From the NCBI GenBank assembly GCA_022794265.1, contig JAAWEK010000003.1:372001-436000 (forward strand): a stretch of 64,000 bases of DNA, written 5' to 3'. Position numbers and translations under genes: made by a program. This document shows positions 9,845-19,258 of the stretch, in pieces. The notes under the pieces were generated by a model, which did no database searches, was not told the origin of the DNA, and saw nothing but the letters and a program-made list of their open reading frames with translations. Numbering within the stretch: the stretch's first letter is position 1; each line of letters starts with the position of its first letter. The DNA is from Lachnospiraceae bacterium (GTDB lineage Bacteria > Bacillota > Clostridia > Lachnospirales > Lachnospiraceae).

Positions 9845-9858
9845 TCCATTCACCCCAT

Positions 9859-11400
9859 TTAAAAAATCGTATTATACTTTCCGCTGCCAATCCGGTATCC
9901 CAGTGCTTCTCCAAGATGTTCCCGGCTTATATCTTCCGATCCCTCCAAATCTGCAATCGTACGCGCCGTCTTAATTATCTTATAATAACTTCTCATACTT
10001 AGAAAAAACTTTTGATATGCATTATGAATCAGACGGTTTCCGGCATCATCCAAAATACAGAACTTTTTCACCTGTTCCACGGACAACTGACTGTTATACT
10101 TTCCGTTGTTTCTCTGAAACTGAATCTGAACCGCACGGTCAATCCGTTCCTTGATTCTGCCGGAGGATTCTTCTACTGAAACTGTTTTCCGTTCCTCCAA
10201 AGCCTCAACGGATTGTCTTGGTACATCAATACACATATCCATCCGGTCCAGAAAGGGACCACTGATTCTGCCCAGATATTTACGGATATCGGCAATGGAG
10301 CAATTGCATTTATTTCTGTCCGGATAAAAACCACATCTGCAGGGATTCATTGCACCCACAAAGAGACAGTCTGCAGGAAACTCATAGTTCCCGCCATTTC
10401 TAACCACCCGGACTTTTTTTTCTTCCAAGGGCTGTCTCAATGCATCCAATACCCTGGGATGAAACTCTGGCAACTCATCAAAAAATAATACACCTCCATG
10501 GGCAATAGTCAGTTCTCCCGGCTTGGGATGGGTTCCTCCTCCAACCAGTGCCGGAAGTGTGATACCCGAATGTGGAGCCCGGAAAGGTCTGAGTGTGACC
10601 AGACCTCCCTCCCTTAATATTCCGCAAATACTGTGTATACCGGATATTTCCATTCGCTCTTCCATGGACATGTCTGGCATTATGCCTGGAATTCGTGAAG
10701 CAAGCATTGATTTACCAGCCCCCGGCGGTCCAATCATCAATAAATTATGTTTTCCTGCAGCCGCAACGGCTGCTGCCCGTTTTGCCATTGTATGTCCGTA
10801 TATTTCCGACATGTCACCGGTACCGTCGTTAAGAATCTTATCAGAACCTGTATTCCCTGTAACTGACCTGTTTATAACAAAAAGTTCTGTTTTTCCATTG
10901 AGATATTCCACTGCCTCAAGCAGATTTCTGACAGGAACAACATGTATATCGTCTACCGCACTTCCTTCCGCTGCATTTTCAAACGGAACCATACAATACC
11001 GGAATCCCTGCTGCTTTGCCATGATTATGATGGGAAGAACACCATGAATCCCCTTTACATCTCCGTTTAACCCCAATTCACCTACAATCAGAACTTCCCT
11101 GATATTTTCTTCCCGGATAATATTCATACTGGCCAGCAATGCAACTGCAAGAGCCAGATCAAAACGGGCGCCTTCCTTTTTTCGGTCAGCCGGAGATAAA
11201 CTGATGGTAATTCTTCCATAAGGAAGCGGATGTCCTATATTTTTCAAAGCGGTTCTCACCCTCTCCCTTGCCTCCCGGACCTCGGAAGACAGAAGTCCTA
11301 CCATATGAAATACCGGCAAACCCTGACTGATATCTGATTCTATCTTCACAATATAAGGCCGGATTCCCCATATGGAAGCACTGTTAACACAACAATATAT
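9859..11400 (-). CDS. comM: YifB/ComM family Mg-chelatase-like AAA+ ATPase
   Basis: ComM-type proteins are hexameric helicases that promote branch migration in transformation; the Firmicute members (YifB) are less studied. An N-terminal Lon-like S5 fold precedes Walker A GPPGAGKSMLASR near residue 220, the FRAPHSGITLPALVGGG block, Walker B VLFFDELPEF and a C-terminal chelatase domain with zinc-like cysteines (NPCRCGFYPDRNKCNCS). The first ordinary start is GTG at 11349, but the family's first beta strand is encoded upstream in the same frame: IYCCVNSASIWGIRPYIV aligns with the usual MFSKVNSA...GI.AYLVEVE. That extension begins at an ATA codon (11398-11400), 9 bases after AGGTGG and just after an in-frame TAG. 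An AUA start, or a sequence error at an original ATG, is therefore inferred. Confidence 0.9.
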   Translation of the reverse strand: MYCCVNSASIWGIRPYIVKIESDISQGLPVFHMVGLLSSEVREARERVRTALKNIGHPLPYGRITISLSPADRKKEGARFDLALAVALLASMNIIREENIREVLIVGELGLNGDVKGIHGVLPIIIMAKQQGFRYCMVPFENAAEGSAVDDIHVVPVRNLLEAVEYLNGKTELFVINRSVTGNTGSDKILNDGTGDMSEIYGHTMAKRAAAVAAAGKHNLLMIGPPGAGKSMLASRIPGIMPDMSMEERMEISGIHSICGILREGGLVTLRPFRAPHSGITLPALVGGGTHPKPGELTIAHGGVLFFDELPEFHPRVLDALRQPLEEKKVRVVRNGGNYEFPADCLFVGAMNPCRCGFYPDRNKCNCSIADIRKYLGRISGPFLDRMDMCIDVPRQSVEALEERKTVSVEESSGRIKERIDRAVQIQFQRNNGKYNSQLSVEQVKKFCILDDAGNRLIHNAYQKFFLSMRSYYKIIKTARTIADLEGSEDISREHLGEALGYRIGSGKYNTIF

Positions 11401-11500
11401 ATTTATCTACCACCTTTATCTATAATTTAATGTTTTCTTTATTTTAACATATTATATTTAAATTCTCAACATATTAATTCGTTATATTTTTGTTTGTATA

Positions 11501-11550
11501 AAAAATCAGGGATTTCAACTCCGCCAACATACGGATTCGAAATCCCTGAT
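11501..11550 (-). terminator. Rho-independent terminator of the pilus locus
   Basis: Twelve-base arms (ATCAGGGATTTC and GAAATCCCTGAT) enclose a 22-base loop. On the minus strand they are followed by a run of T, placed just after the stop of the 2140-residue protein. It separates the pilus locus from the comM-dprA-topA-codY genes. The AT-rich stretch 11401-11500 shows no gene. Confidence 0.8.
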
Positions 11551-11566
11551 ACATGAAAATAATGAC

Positions 11567-14500
11567 TTAATTTAAATTATTCAGTTTCGCTTCTACTATC
11601 CAGACCGTATTACTTACCGTTCTCTTATTGCCTGGATCTTTATCCGTACCGTTGTCGGTAATCTGAACGGCAATCGGCTTATCATAGATACTGGTAAGCT
11701 GCAGGTTTCCTTCCACTATCTCTTTAATCGTATCGTTTGTAAGCTTAAAAGAATAAGTCTCCCTGTTTTCCAGCTCATTAGCAAGAATTGAAACTAAGTT
11801 TCCGGTAGCAGGATCAATAACTTTGGTATGACTTCTGTCCGTATTCGGATCCGGATTACCGTCATACAGTAATATATCCTTATCCGGATTATATTGATTA
11901 TCCTCATCCATATCAATATAAATCTTATGATCGGTAAATACTTTGGAACCTCTGGATTCGTCATAATCAATTGGTCTCCATGCAATTGTAACTCCATCCT
12001 CGGTCTCTTCATAACGATATACAATATTTTTTGAACCATCACCACTCTTATCTGCATCCGGGAACGTTACTTCCGGTGCAAAATTTCCTGCTTTTAAAGC
12101 TGCAATTACTGTATTAACAAATAATTTCTCCTCTGTTCCAGTGGTACCTTTAGAGTGACCGGCACCTGTGTACGTGATATTTCCTTTTGAATAAATATAA
12201 TAATTATTCGAACCGTCACCCTCTGTATACATATAATATTTTGAATTCTCCTGATTCATTGCCTGACTTGTATCACAGGATAAGGTATACCATACAGTTA
12301 TATCATCGTCTTCCATATTCAGATTCATATACTGTGTATGTGTAGAGGCGGTAGGTAAATATTCACCGATAATATACGGATACTCTGATATCTGTCCCTG
12401 ATTGATTCGACGTACCGTATTAGTTCTCTGCCAGTCATTAATCGACTGGGCATTGGTGCCATGTAAAGTCTCGGAATATAACCTATTACCTACATTATCC
12501 TGTGTGTATCTGAATACACAGGTTTCAATAATGCCTCTGAAATCTTTCTGACTCACATCATCTCTTAAATACTTTCTCGTATTTGCCAGATATTCCAGAT
12601 ATTCTTCACTGCCCTCATCAAAGCACTCACCGGAATAGGTTGCTCCATAAACATCCATTCCAAGCATTTTTCTAAAAAAGGCTGTATTATATCTCGCAAA
12701 GACTGGATTATAACTTAGATTCACAGGATTTGTTCCACCATTCAAATCGGTATAATAATTCATTGTAGATTGATATGAAACATTATCATGTGCAAATAAT
12801 ATGGAATGACCAGAATTTACAAAATATTGAATATTTCTTTGCCCTTCTATATTTTGAAAATCTAATTTGGAATGAGAATCACTAAAGCCAAATACTATCA
12901 TATCCATTTCTGGATTATCTTTCATCTCTTGTTCCGTCATTGACGAAAATCCAGGTACCAAATATGCACCATGCGATATCAGTGTTGCGAAACGAAAAGC
13001 AGAATTACCAGCATTCCATTCCTGATCACCAGTAGGTAAGTTACTGCCATACCTTTCATACAAAAGCTCAAACTGCCTATACTCTAATGCAAGCATCTTG
13101 ATATCATATTCTGTAATATCATCCTTGTAACGCCTCATCATCTCACTAAAATCCAAAGTTAATGCACCGTTACCTGTCCATGCAGAACGAATCCAAAGAA
13201 CATACACCGTCTTCTTTTTCTCTTTTGGAATTTCGAATGCCGAAAATCCGTTATATACAAAATGATTTTCAGGATTATTTTTATTATATGCCACTACCTT
13301 CCATGGCATAAATCCATCCATATCTCCCGGCCATCTGCCTTCCAAGATAACCTTTCTTTCCTTTTCATCATACCGGTGTGCCGGATCAAGTTCAATCGTT
13401 GTTGAATCGTCAAACCGCCCGCTTCCTGATTTATCCAGATAAATCTGATATTCATAATTACTGCTGACCCATTCTATGGATATATCGGATTCAATTTTTA
13501 ATTCATAGGAGTATGTCTGTGTACCTGTAGGAATTCGTGTTCCCTGATTACCCGGTGCTATCGGATTTCCATTTGTATCCTTATCATACTCCTGAGGTGT
13601 CTTCAAAACAGAAAACTCAACCTGAACATTCCGCTTGGTTGCATAACTCAACCCACCATTAAATTTCTGGTCTGCCTGAAGATTATCAGGATTTTTTCCA
13701 TCCTTTGCATAAATCTCACGTACAATACCCGGATAAGTTTTTCCATCCGTAAAAATCGGATTTCCCTTTTCATCCAGTCCATCAAATTCATTGGTGCTTT
13801 CATTATAGCCCAATGATTTAATGGTTGTAATAAAATAATACATTTTGGAATTCACATCCAGATAGCGCCATTTTGCAGCATTTGTACGATTACCGTCAAA
13901 ATCAATATATAAATCGGTATCACAGTTATAGATTTCTTCCGGTAATAAAATCGGATAACCCGCTTTCACATAACCAAACAATTCATTCATCTTTTTAACT
14001 GTAATATCATTCCCCAACAGACGGGTAGTAGAAGATTGCCTGTTTAAAAGCCAGGTTCCACCAGCATCCAAATTCAGATTCCAGGCCGGATTCAGGTTTC
14101 CTTTGAACTGATCCGTCATATGGTCTTTCCAATAATTATATTCCTTGCTCTGATTAGGATTTGCAATCGTTCCTCCGTTCAGAATATAATCATCACTTGC
14201 TGTACCTTTTAAGAAACTCTGAATTTCATATTTATCTCCGATACCGGTATATACAAGCCCATTCATAGATGTATCATTATATTTTGTACGATATATTTTC
14301 GTATCTTCTACAGTATACTCATTTACTACCTGATAGCCGGAATCAATGCCAAAGTATATTAAATCATATGTTCCGGTTAAGTCCTCATTCCGGGTATTAA
14401 ACTCCCGGACACTCATATGAGTAACATTGAAATAGTCCTTATAATTATCTTTTGTCATCTCTGCTGGCGGCTCTACCTTTAGGTATTCTGCCAGCTTCAA

Positions 14501-17500
14501 TGCGCCTTCATAACTGTCCCATACTGTAACGGAAGCTGCCGGCTGAATCTCCAATACGTTAAATGGGTAAGAAGCCAGATAATTCAGGGATATACCCATA
14601 ATATATCGTAATACCTCTCCCTTGTTACCGCTCAGAGTTTTATTGGCAGATTCATCCAGAAGAGCATCATGGTGTAGTGAAGATGTATTATCTGCTGTAT
14701 AAAAGGATAGAAAATTGCTTGCCAGCTCTATCTCATCCTTTGAAACTTTCAGCAAATAATATTTTCTTGTGCAACTGTTTCCCCCTGCCCTATATGTAAC
14801 CGTAAGGACCGTTCTGGTTCCTTCTTCAATTCCTTCTCCAATAGAAATCACCTGTCCGGAGGAAAGTGTCTGTTCTCTGCCAGAATCAATGGAATATTTA
14901 ACATCTTCCAAACCTGAAAAAACAAAACCTATATCAGCAGTCTTATAATACTGCACTTCCCCATCTTTTATAACATTTTCTGCTGAATACTCATAAGTGA
15001 CTTTTTTATAAGAATAATTTTTAGTAATATTATCATACCGAAGTGTTATATTGGTAACGGCATTATCCATTAAATCCCGGCCAATGGAAATTTTTTCTCC
15101 CGGACGAATTGACTGTACTGCACCGCCATTCACCTGATATGTGGCAGCACCGGCATTGCATGCTTTAAATTCCAGATTTAATTCATCGGAATAATATACC
15201 ATACCATTCTGCTTTGAATTGGTAAGACAGCCAAAAGACATTTTATTTCCTAATGTGTCTACCCTCGAACCACTCTTTTTATAAAAACAGATTCCTTCGC
15301 TTAATAATACATTTCTACTCTGACCAGTCCAGTTATCTTTATTTGGTTTGAAAATTACTTGCTCCACATGTTCCGGCACCTGGACTTTATATTTTTTATC
15401 CTGACCGTCAAGTTTAATCATTTCCACCGTCGTAGTATATGCACTGGTTCCCTCTTTCCAGAAGTATGCATATGCGCTTGACGCATTTGCCCAGGCTCCG
15501 TCGGCCTGTGTTGTATCCAGAAAAATCAATCTGTCAGTTTCCGACTCATCTATTTCTTCCGTTATGCGTCCGGCAGTGCTTTTTACATAATCTTTCACTC
15601 CGGAAGAAATAACTCCTCCTTCTTTCAGAAACTCTTCCAGTGACGAACCGACAAATAATTCGCCTCCAAAGAACTGATCTCCGGTATAGCTATAGATATG
15701 CTTATATACATAATTCCGGATATTGCCTGAAACTCCTGCAGCAGAATAAGTCTGGCCCACTACATTCGGCTCTCTGAAACGACTGTAATCTTTGGAACCT
15801 TCCTGATAAAATGTATACTTATACCATGCAGATACTTTCTCGTTGGTATCTGTTTCAAAAACCCCATCTACATCTATTTTCGGCAATACGGAATTAATAC
15901 AATATTCCGGCTGCAACTGCCTCATAAGCAGAAGTATTTTATACAGATTATTTGTATTCGACTCCAGATTCTGTGTAAAATCACCAAGTACTCCGGAAGT
16001 CAGAAGCTGTGTATCATACATCAGGCCTTTTTCATCTACAATTGCATAATTATACAATTCCAGTGCATTTTCCCAGGATATATCGTAAGGAAGCTCCTCA
16101 TCAGTATAAAGATTTTCTGCATTTACTGTCTCTATAAACTCTTTTATTTTATCGTAATCATAGTTATATGTATCAATTATTTCCCCTGATGTATCGGGTT
16201 CCTCAGATGATTCCGGTTCTCCATCGGAGGTTGATGGCTCTTCGGAGGACTCTGGTTCCCTGTCAGAGGTTGACGGCTCTTCGGAGGACTCTGGTTCTCC
16301 ATCGGAGGTTGACGATTCTTCGGAGGACTCTGATTCCCCGTCCGAACCTGAGGTCTCTTCCTGATCTGTATTTTCCGGTTCCGAATCGGTAGTTTCATCA
16401 TCTGTCATCGGTTCCGTTGTCTCCATATCCGATGTCTCTGCCACAGTAACCTCATCTGATGTTTCTTTATCATCAGAAGTTTCTCCATTTCCTTTCAGGG
16501 CGTCCTTATCTTCCAATGCTGCTAATGCTTCTAAATAAATCTCTGCATTATATTTATCATATCCCTCAATTCCAGCTAACTCAAAATAAAATGTAGGATT
16601 TTCCTGAAGTAACATCATTGAATCACTGTTTCCAGGTGCATCGGCAATCAGCTGTAACGCCTCCTGTCTCTTTTTCTCATTTACCTGATTAATCAGAGAC
16701 TGAATATCTGAAATAACGGTTGTTTTGTTTGATGCATTTGTAAAATGAAAAGATTCATCTGCAAAAGCAGCTGCATAATCCATCAATAAATCCAAATTCA
16801 ACTCATTATAATTATACTCTAACTTAATGATATCATTTCCAAGAACAGTTAAATCCTGATCCATACTGCCGCCGGAAGCCTTATAGGATTTTAAATTATT
16901 ATATGCCTCTGTCTGCTTCTTTGCATTCAGAGTATTCATCATCGACTCAATAGACTTAAAGTTAGAATATGGCCGTGTATTTTTTGTTATGGAATCGATA
17001 TATTCATTATTATTAGCCTTATAATAATTTGAAATCGGTGCCTTTAACAAGGCATTTGTCAGCAGTATAATTTCCTCTTCCGTTAAATCCTGTCTTCCAA
17101 CAAAAGTATTTATCAAGGGCAGCTGACCCTCTTCTGCTTTATCCACCTTCTCGATTAATCTTCTCATTAAATCCAGAAAGTCTTCATCTGTAGCCGCTGA
17201 TAATGAACCCTTTTCACGAACAGATATTTCATTTATATAAGCATTAAAATTATAAGAATGAAAATTCTGTATGCCAGCAACTGCAAATTCCTTCTCTGTT
17301 AAGGTATCCGCAACATTCTTTCTTCCTGCAGCCCTCTGAATTTTATGGATTGCCACATCTTTTTTTAATGACGAAATAATCTTATTATCACTATAAGCCG
17401 CTCCGGTTTCACCAGGCGCCACACCCTTTTCACCATTATTTACTATCTGATCATAATAATAAAACAGGTTATCATTATAATTGTTGGAATTGAGGTAAAC

Positions 17501-17989
17501 CAAATCTGCATTATCAATCATTTCTTTGGTAACTTCATTTGCCTGACACACAGTAACAATAATTTTTCCGTCATCAATGGATTCATCTAAGACATTTTTC
17601 CTAAATGTGTCATTCAGAACATTATCACGAACAGAATAATAACAGCTTCCATCTCCGCTTCCACTTTTTTGCAGCTCATATCCTGTTGCATTTCTGAAAT
17701 CCTGAATGTCAATATCTCCATGATAATTTTCAATCTGTTCTTTTGTAATAGGCTCATAACCGGAAATCGTATAGCCAATCACCTGCTGACCATACTCGGC
17801 TACAATTTCAAGAACTTTTACTTCCTGCTTTAATTGTACTTTTCCGTTTTTGTCCTTTTGAAACACATCTGCTTTTGTGCCAATGTTGAAATGTGCAATA
17901 ACAATTATGGCAGCAATCACTACAAGGAATGCAGCAATTATAGCAGACACTTTTTTCTTGTTGTGCATAACATAATTTCTTAATGCCAT
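11567..17989 (-). CDS. Giant membrane-anchored surface protein, candidate type IV pilus tip/adhesin
   Basis: Function is unknown. The 2140 residues begin with a basic stretch and one membrane helix (about residues 14-32, VSAIIAAFLVVIAAIIVIAHF) without a lipobox or class III pilin motif, so most of the protein should lie outside the cell. Alpha/beta-looking segments (residues 40-130) precede an acidic Ser/Glu/Pro/Thr linker at about residues 498-600 built on a 13-residue repeat. Many beta-rich segments follow. Two of the last domains contain Asp-rich loops of calcium-site type, notably DMDEDNQYNPDKD near residue 2030. There is no LPXTG or other visible C-terminal anchor. GGAGG precedes the ATG. 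It is the last gene of the pilus locus, 57 bases after the last minor pilin, so a PilY1-like role is a positional inference. I recall a Lachnospiraceae family labelled DUF5057 with similar sequence but cannot confirm it. Confidence 0.75.
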   Translation of the reverse strand: MALRNYVMHNKKKVSAIIAAFLVVIAAIIVIAHFNIGTKADVFQKDKNGKVQLKQEVKVLEIVAEYGQQVIGYTISGYEPITKEQIENYHGDIDIQDFRNATGYELQKSGSGDGSCYYSVRDNVLNDTFRKNVLDESIDDGKIIVTVCQANEVTKEMIDNADLVYLNSNNYNDNLFYYYDQIVNNGEKGVAPGETGAAYSDNKIISSLKKDVAIHKIQRAAGRKNVADTLTEKEFAVAGIQNFHSYNFNAYINEISVREKGSLSAATDEDFLDLMRRLIEKVDKAEEGQLPLINTFVGRQDLTEEEIILLTNALLKAPISNYYKANNNEYIDSITKNTRPYSNFKSIESMMNTLNAKKQTEAYNNLKSYKASGGSMDQDLTVLGNDIIKLEYNYNELNLDLLMDYAAAFADESFHFTNASNKTTVISDIQSLINQVNEKKRQEALQLIADAPGNSDSMMLLQENPTFYFELAGIEGYDKYNAEIYLEALAALEDKDALKGNGETSDDKETSDEVTVAETSDMETTEPMTDDETTDSEPENTDQEETSGSDGESESSEESSTSDGEPESSEEPSTSDREPESSEEPSTSDGEPESSEEPDTSGEIIDTYNYDYDKIKEFIETVNAENLYTDEELPYDISWENALELYNYAIVDEKGLMYDTQLLTSGVLGDFTQNLESNTNNLYKILLLMRQLQPEYCINSVLPKIDVDGVFETDTNEKVSAWYKYTFYQEGSKDYSRFREPNVVGQTYSAAGVSGNIRNYVYKHIYSYTGDQFFGGELFVGSSLEEFLKEGGVISSGVKDYVKSTAGRITEEIDESETDRLIFLDTTQADGAWANASSAYAYFWKEGTSAYTTTVEMIKLDGQDKKYKVQVPEHVEQVIFKPNKDNWTGQSRNVLLSEGICFYKKSGSRVDTLGNKMSFGCLTNSKQNGMVYYSDELNLEFKACNAGAATYQVNGGAVQSIRPGEKISIGRDLMDNAVTNITLRYDNITKNYSYKKVTYEYSAENVIKDGEVQYYKTADIGFVFSGLEDVKYSIDSGREQTLSSGQVISIGEGIEEGTRTVLTVTYRAGGNSCTRKYYLLKVSKDEIELASNFLSFYTADNTSSLHHDALLDESANKTLSGNKGEVLRYIMGISLNYLASYPFNVLEIQPAASVTVWDSYEGALKLAEYLKVEPPAEMTKDNYKDYFNVTHMSVREFNTRNEDLTGTYDLIYFGIDSGYQVVNEYTVEDTKIYRTKYNDTSMNGLVYTGIGDKYEIQSFLKGTASDDYILNGGTIANPNQSKEYNYWKDHMTDQFKGNLNPAWNLNLDAGGTWLLNRQSSTTRLLGNDITVKKMNELFGYVKAGYPILLPEEIYNCDTDLYIDFDGNRTNAAKWRYLDVNSKMYYFITTIKSLGYNESTNEFDGLDEKGNPIFTDGKTYPGIVREIYAKDGKNPDNLQADQKFNGGLSYATKRNVQVEFSVLKTPQEYDKDTNGNPIAPGNQGTRIPTGTQTYSYELKIESDISIEWVSSNYEYQIYLDKSGSGRFDDSTTIELDPAHRYDEKERKVILEGRWPGDMDGFMPWKVVAYNKNNPENHFVYNGFSAFEIPKEKKKTVYVLWIRSAWTGNGALTLDFSEMMRRYKDDITEYDIKMLALEYRQFELLYERYGSNLPTGDQEWNAGNSAFRFATLISHGAYLVPGFSSMTEQEMKDNPEMDMIVFGFSDSHSKLDFQNIEGQRNIQYFVNSGHSILFAHDNVSYQSTMNYYTDLNGGTNPVNLSYNPVFARYNTAFFRKMLGMDVYGATYSGECFDEGSEEYLEYLANTRKYLRDDVSQKDFRGIIETCVFRYTQDNVGNRLYSETLHGTNAQSINDWQRTNTVRRINQGQISEYPYIIGEYLPTASTHTQYMNLNMEDDDITVWYTLSCDTSQAMNQENSKYYMYTEGDGSNNYYIYSKGNITYTGAGHSKGTTGTEEKLFVNTVIAALKAGNFAPEVTFPDADKSGDGSKNIVYRYEETEDGVTIAWRPIDYDESRGSKVFTDHKIYIDMDEDNQYNPDKDILLYDGNPDPNTDRSHTKVIDPATGNLVSILANELENRETYSFKLTNDTIKEIVEGNLQLTSIYDKPIAVQITDNGTDKDPGNKRTVSNTVWIVEAKLNNLN
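16200..16355 (-). repeat. 39-base in-frame tandem repeat in the giant surface protein
   Basis: Four consecutive 39-base units start at 16200, 16239, 16278 and 16317. They encode variants of SSEEPSTSDGEPE; the unit at 16317 and the one at 16200 are the most diverged. Because 39 is a multiple of three, copy-number change would lengthen or shorten the acidic linker without a frameshift. The repeat is flanked on the N-terminal side by about 55 further residues of non-repetitive Thr/Ser/Glu/Asp-rich sequence. Confidence 0.9.
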
Positions 17990-18046
17990 TTTTTTACCTC
18001 CTTCTTACACATTTTCATAATGTGAATCCCTGTTTCCTGTTTCATT

Positions 18047-18661
18047 TTATTTGTTACGAATCATATATATTTTTTCGGAATTTATTTTTTGACTCTTAAC
18101 AACATAAGCTGTAGTTATTTTTACCATATTCGAAGATGCACGTATGGTATTTTCATCTTCTTCCAAATCAGTAGTCGATTCCTCTTCTGACTCTTCCTCA
18201 GATTCCGATTCTTCTTCTGATGGTGTGGTTTCAAACTCTGTATCTAAAAATTCAACTCTGAATTCCGACATACAGTTTGTAATCAAATGATCTGCAATAT
18301 CGTCATTATATATATCGCTTTCTTCATTATATACGGCAAATTGATTTGTACTTTTATCATAATATAATATTTGATTTCCGGTATACAATATTCTGATATC
18401 ACCATTATCTGTATATTTTGTCTCTTCCACACTGCCGGTAATAACCACATCTTCAATATAATTGTTTGCCAGCTGCATCTCTTTCTGAACCCTCGTCTTC
18501 TGATTGGCAGCTTCATAACTTCTCGTTCCAACCGACATAAAAGAATACACAGCCAATATTACCATACTGGCAATTGCCAGACCGATAATCATTTCGATTA
18601 AGGTAAATGCCCGATTATCTTTTATAATTCTCTGATTATGGGTTGTTTTCATTGCTTTCAT
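18047..18661 (-). CDS. Minor prepilin (GspJ/PilW-like) with Ala at -1
   Basis: This is a type IV prepilin-like protein of 204 residues. A basic leader ends in DNRA, followed by FTLIEMIIGLAIASMVILAVY, a typical pilin N-terminal helix with Glu at mature position 5. The residue before the cleavage site is Ala, not the usual Gly, confirmed from the codons. The C-terminal domain contains a Glu/Ser-rich acidic loop (about residues 142-170) similar in composition to the linker of the giant protein downstream. AAGGAGG stands about 10 bases before the ATG. With its three neighbours it could form the pilus-tip initiation complex, by analogy with GspH-I-J-K. Confidence 0.85.
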   Translation of the reverse strand: MKAMKTTHNQRIIKDNRAFTLIEMIIGLAIASMVILAVYSFMSVGTRSYEAANQKTRVQKEMQLANNYIEDVVITGSVEETKYTDNGDIRILYTGNQILYYDKSTNQFAVYNEESDIYNDDIADHLITNCMSEFRVEFLDTEFETTPSEEESESEEESEEESTTDLEEDENTIRASSNMVKITTAYVVKSQKINSEKIYMIRNK

Positions 18662-18676
18662 AGTTTCACATCCTCC

Positions 18677-19228
18677 TTAATCAATGTAATGGCGTCCTGT
18701 CGGTATAACAAGTTTAATTACCTTTTTTCTTTCCGCTTTCGAAATATTAATCCGTACAATATTTATCTTTGTAGCATCGGGCTTTATAACCTCTGCACGT
18801 GTATAGCTTCCATTGGATTTGGAACACTGTATTTCTATCATACATCCATCTTCAATGGTTACATCATTTCCTGCCCCATCAGAACCGCTTACTTTTGCGC
18901 CCTTCAATTTTTCGGATTGCAATACTTTCCAACTGTCTTCTGTAACAGAGCCATCCTCATTAACAATTACTGCCTTTTCCAAAATCTCAACCTTACAAAT
19001 GTTAGTTCCGTCCGGCTCTATCCGCAGCATATATTCATTCCCTTTCGATAATGTCTTGCTGCGTAAGGAAGACAACGCAGAATCAATATTTTCTGCAGCC
19101 GACTCCACATCTGCCTTTTGAATCATCCAGTATAAATTCACACTAATCAATACCACAATGCCCATAACAGCAATAGTTACAACTAATTCAATTAATGAAA
19201 AACCTTTATTCTTATCAGCTTCATTCAT
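18677..19228 (-). CDS. Minor prepilin (GspH/FimT-like)
   Basis: A 183-residue prepilin with the short leader MNEADKNKG cut before FSLIELVVTIAVMGIVVLIS; Glu5 is present. The region after the helix (SAAENIDSALSSLRSKTLSKG) resembles the GspH pattern in which the helix leads into a beta-sandwich. There are no cysteines in the leader and no second membrane helix; two or three cysteines occur later. The start has GAGG upstream. It lies between the GspK-like and GspJ-like genes, and the gaps on both sides are 15-30 bases, indicating one operon. Confidence 0.85.
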   Translation of the reverse strand: MNEADKNKGFSLIELVVTIAVMGIVVLISVNLYWMIQKADVESAAENIDSALSSLRSKTLSKGNEYMLRIEPDGTNICKVEILEKAVIVNEDGSVTEDSWKVLQSEKLKGAKVSGSDGAGNDVTIEDGCMIEIQCSKSNGSYTRAEVIKPDATKINIVRINISKAERKKVIKLVIPTGRHYID

Positions 19229-19258
19229 ATCGCATTCCTCACTCTCTAATTAAATTAG

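Noticed and set aside
16200-16355. Possible CRISPR array
   Set aside because: Units are contiguous with no spacers and keep the reading frame, so this is a coding tandem repeat.
16177-16401. Alternative repetitive frames on both strands inside the giant gene
   Set aside because: They arise from the 39-base repeats read in other frames; the acidic frame continues the 2140-residue protein.
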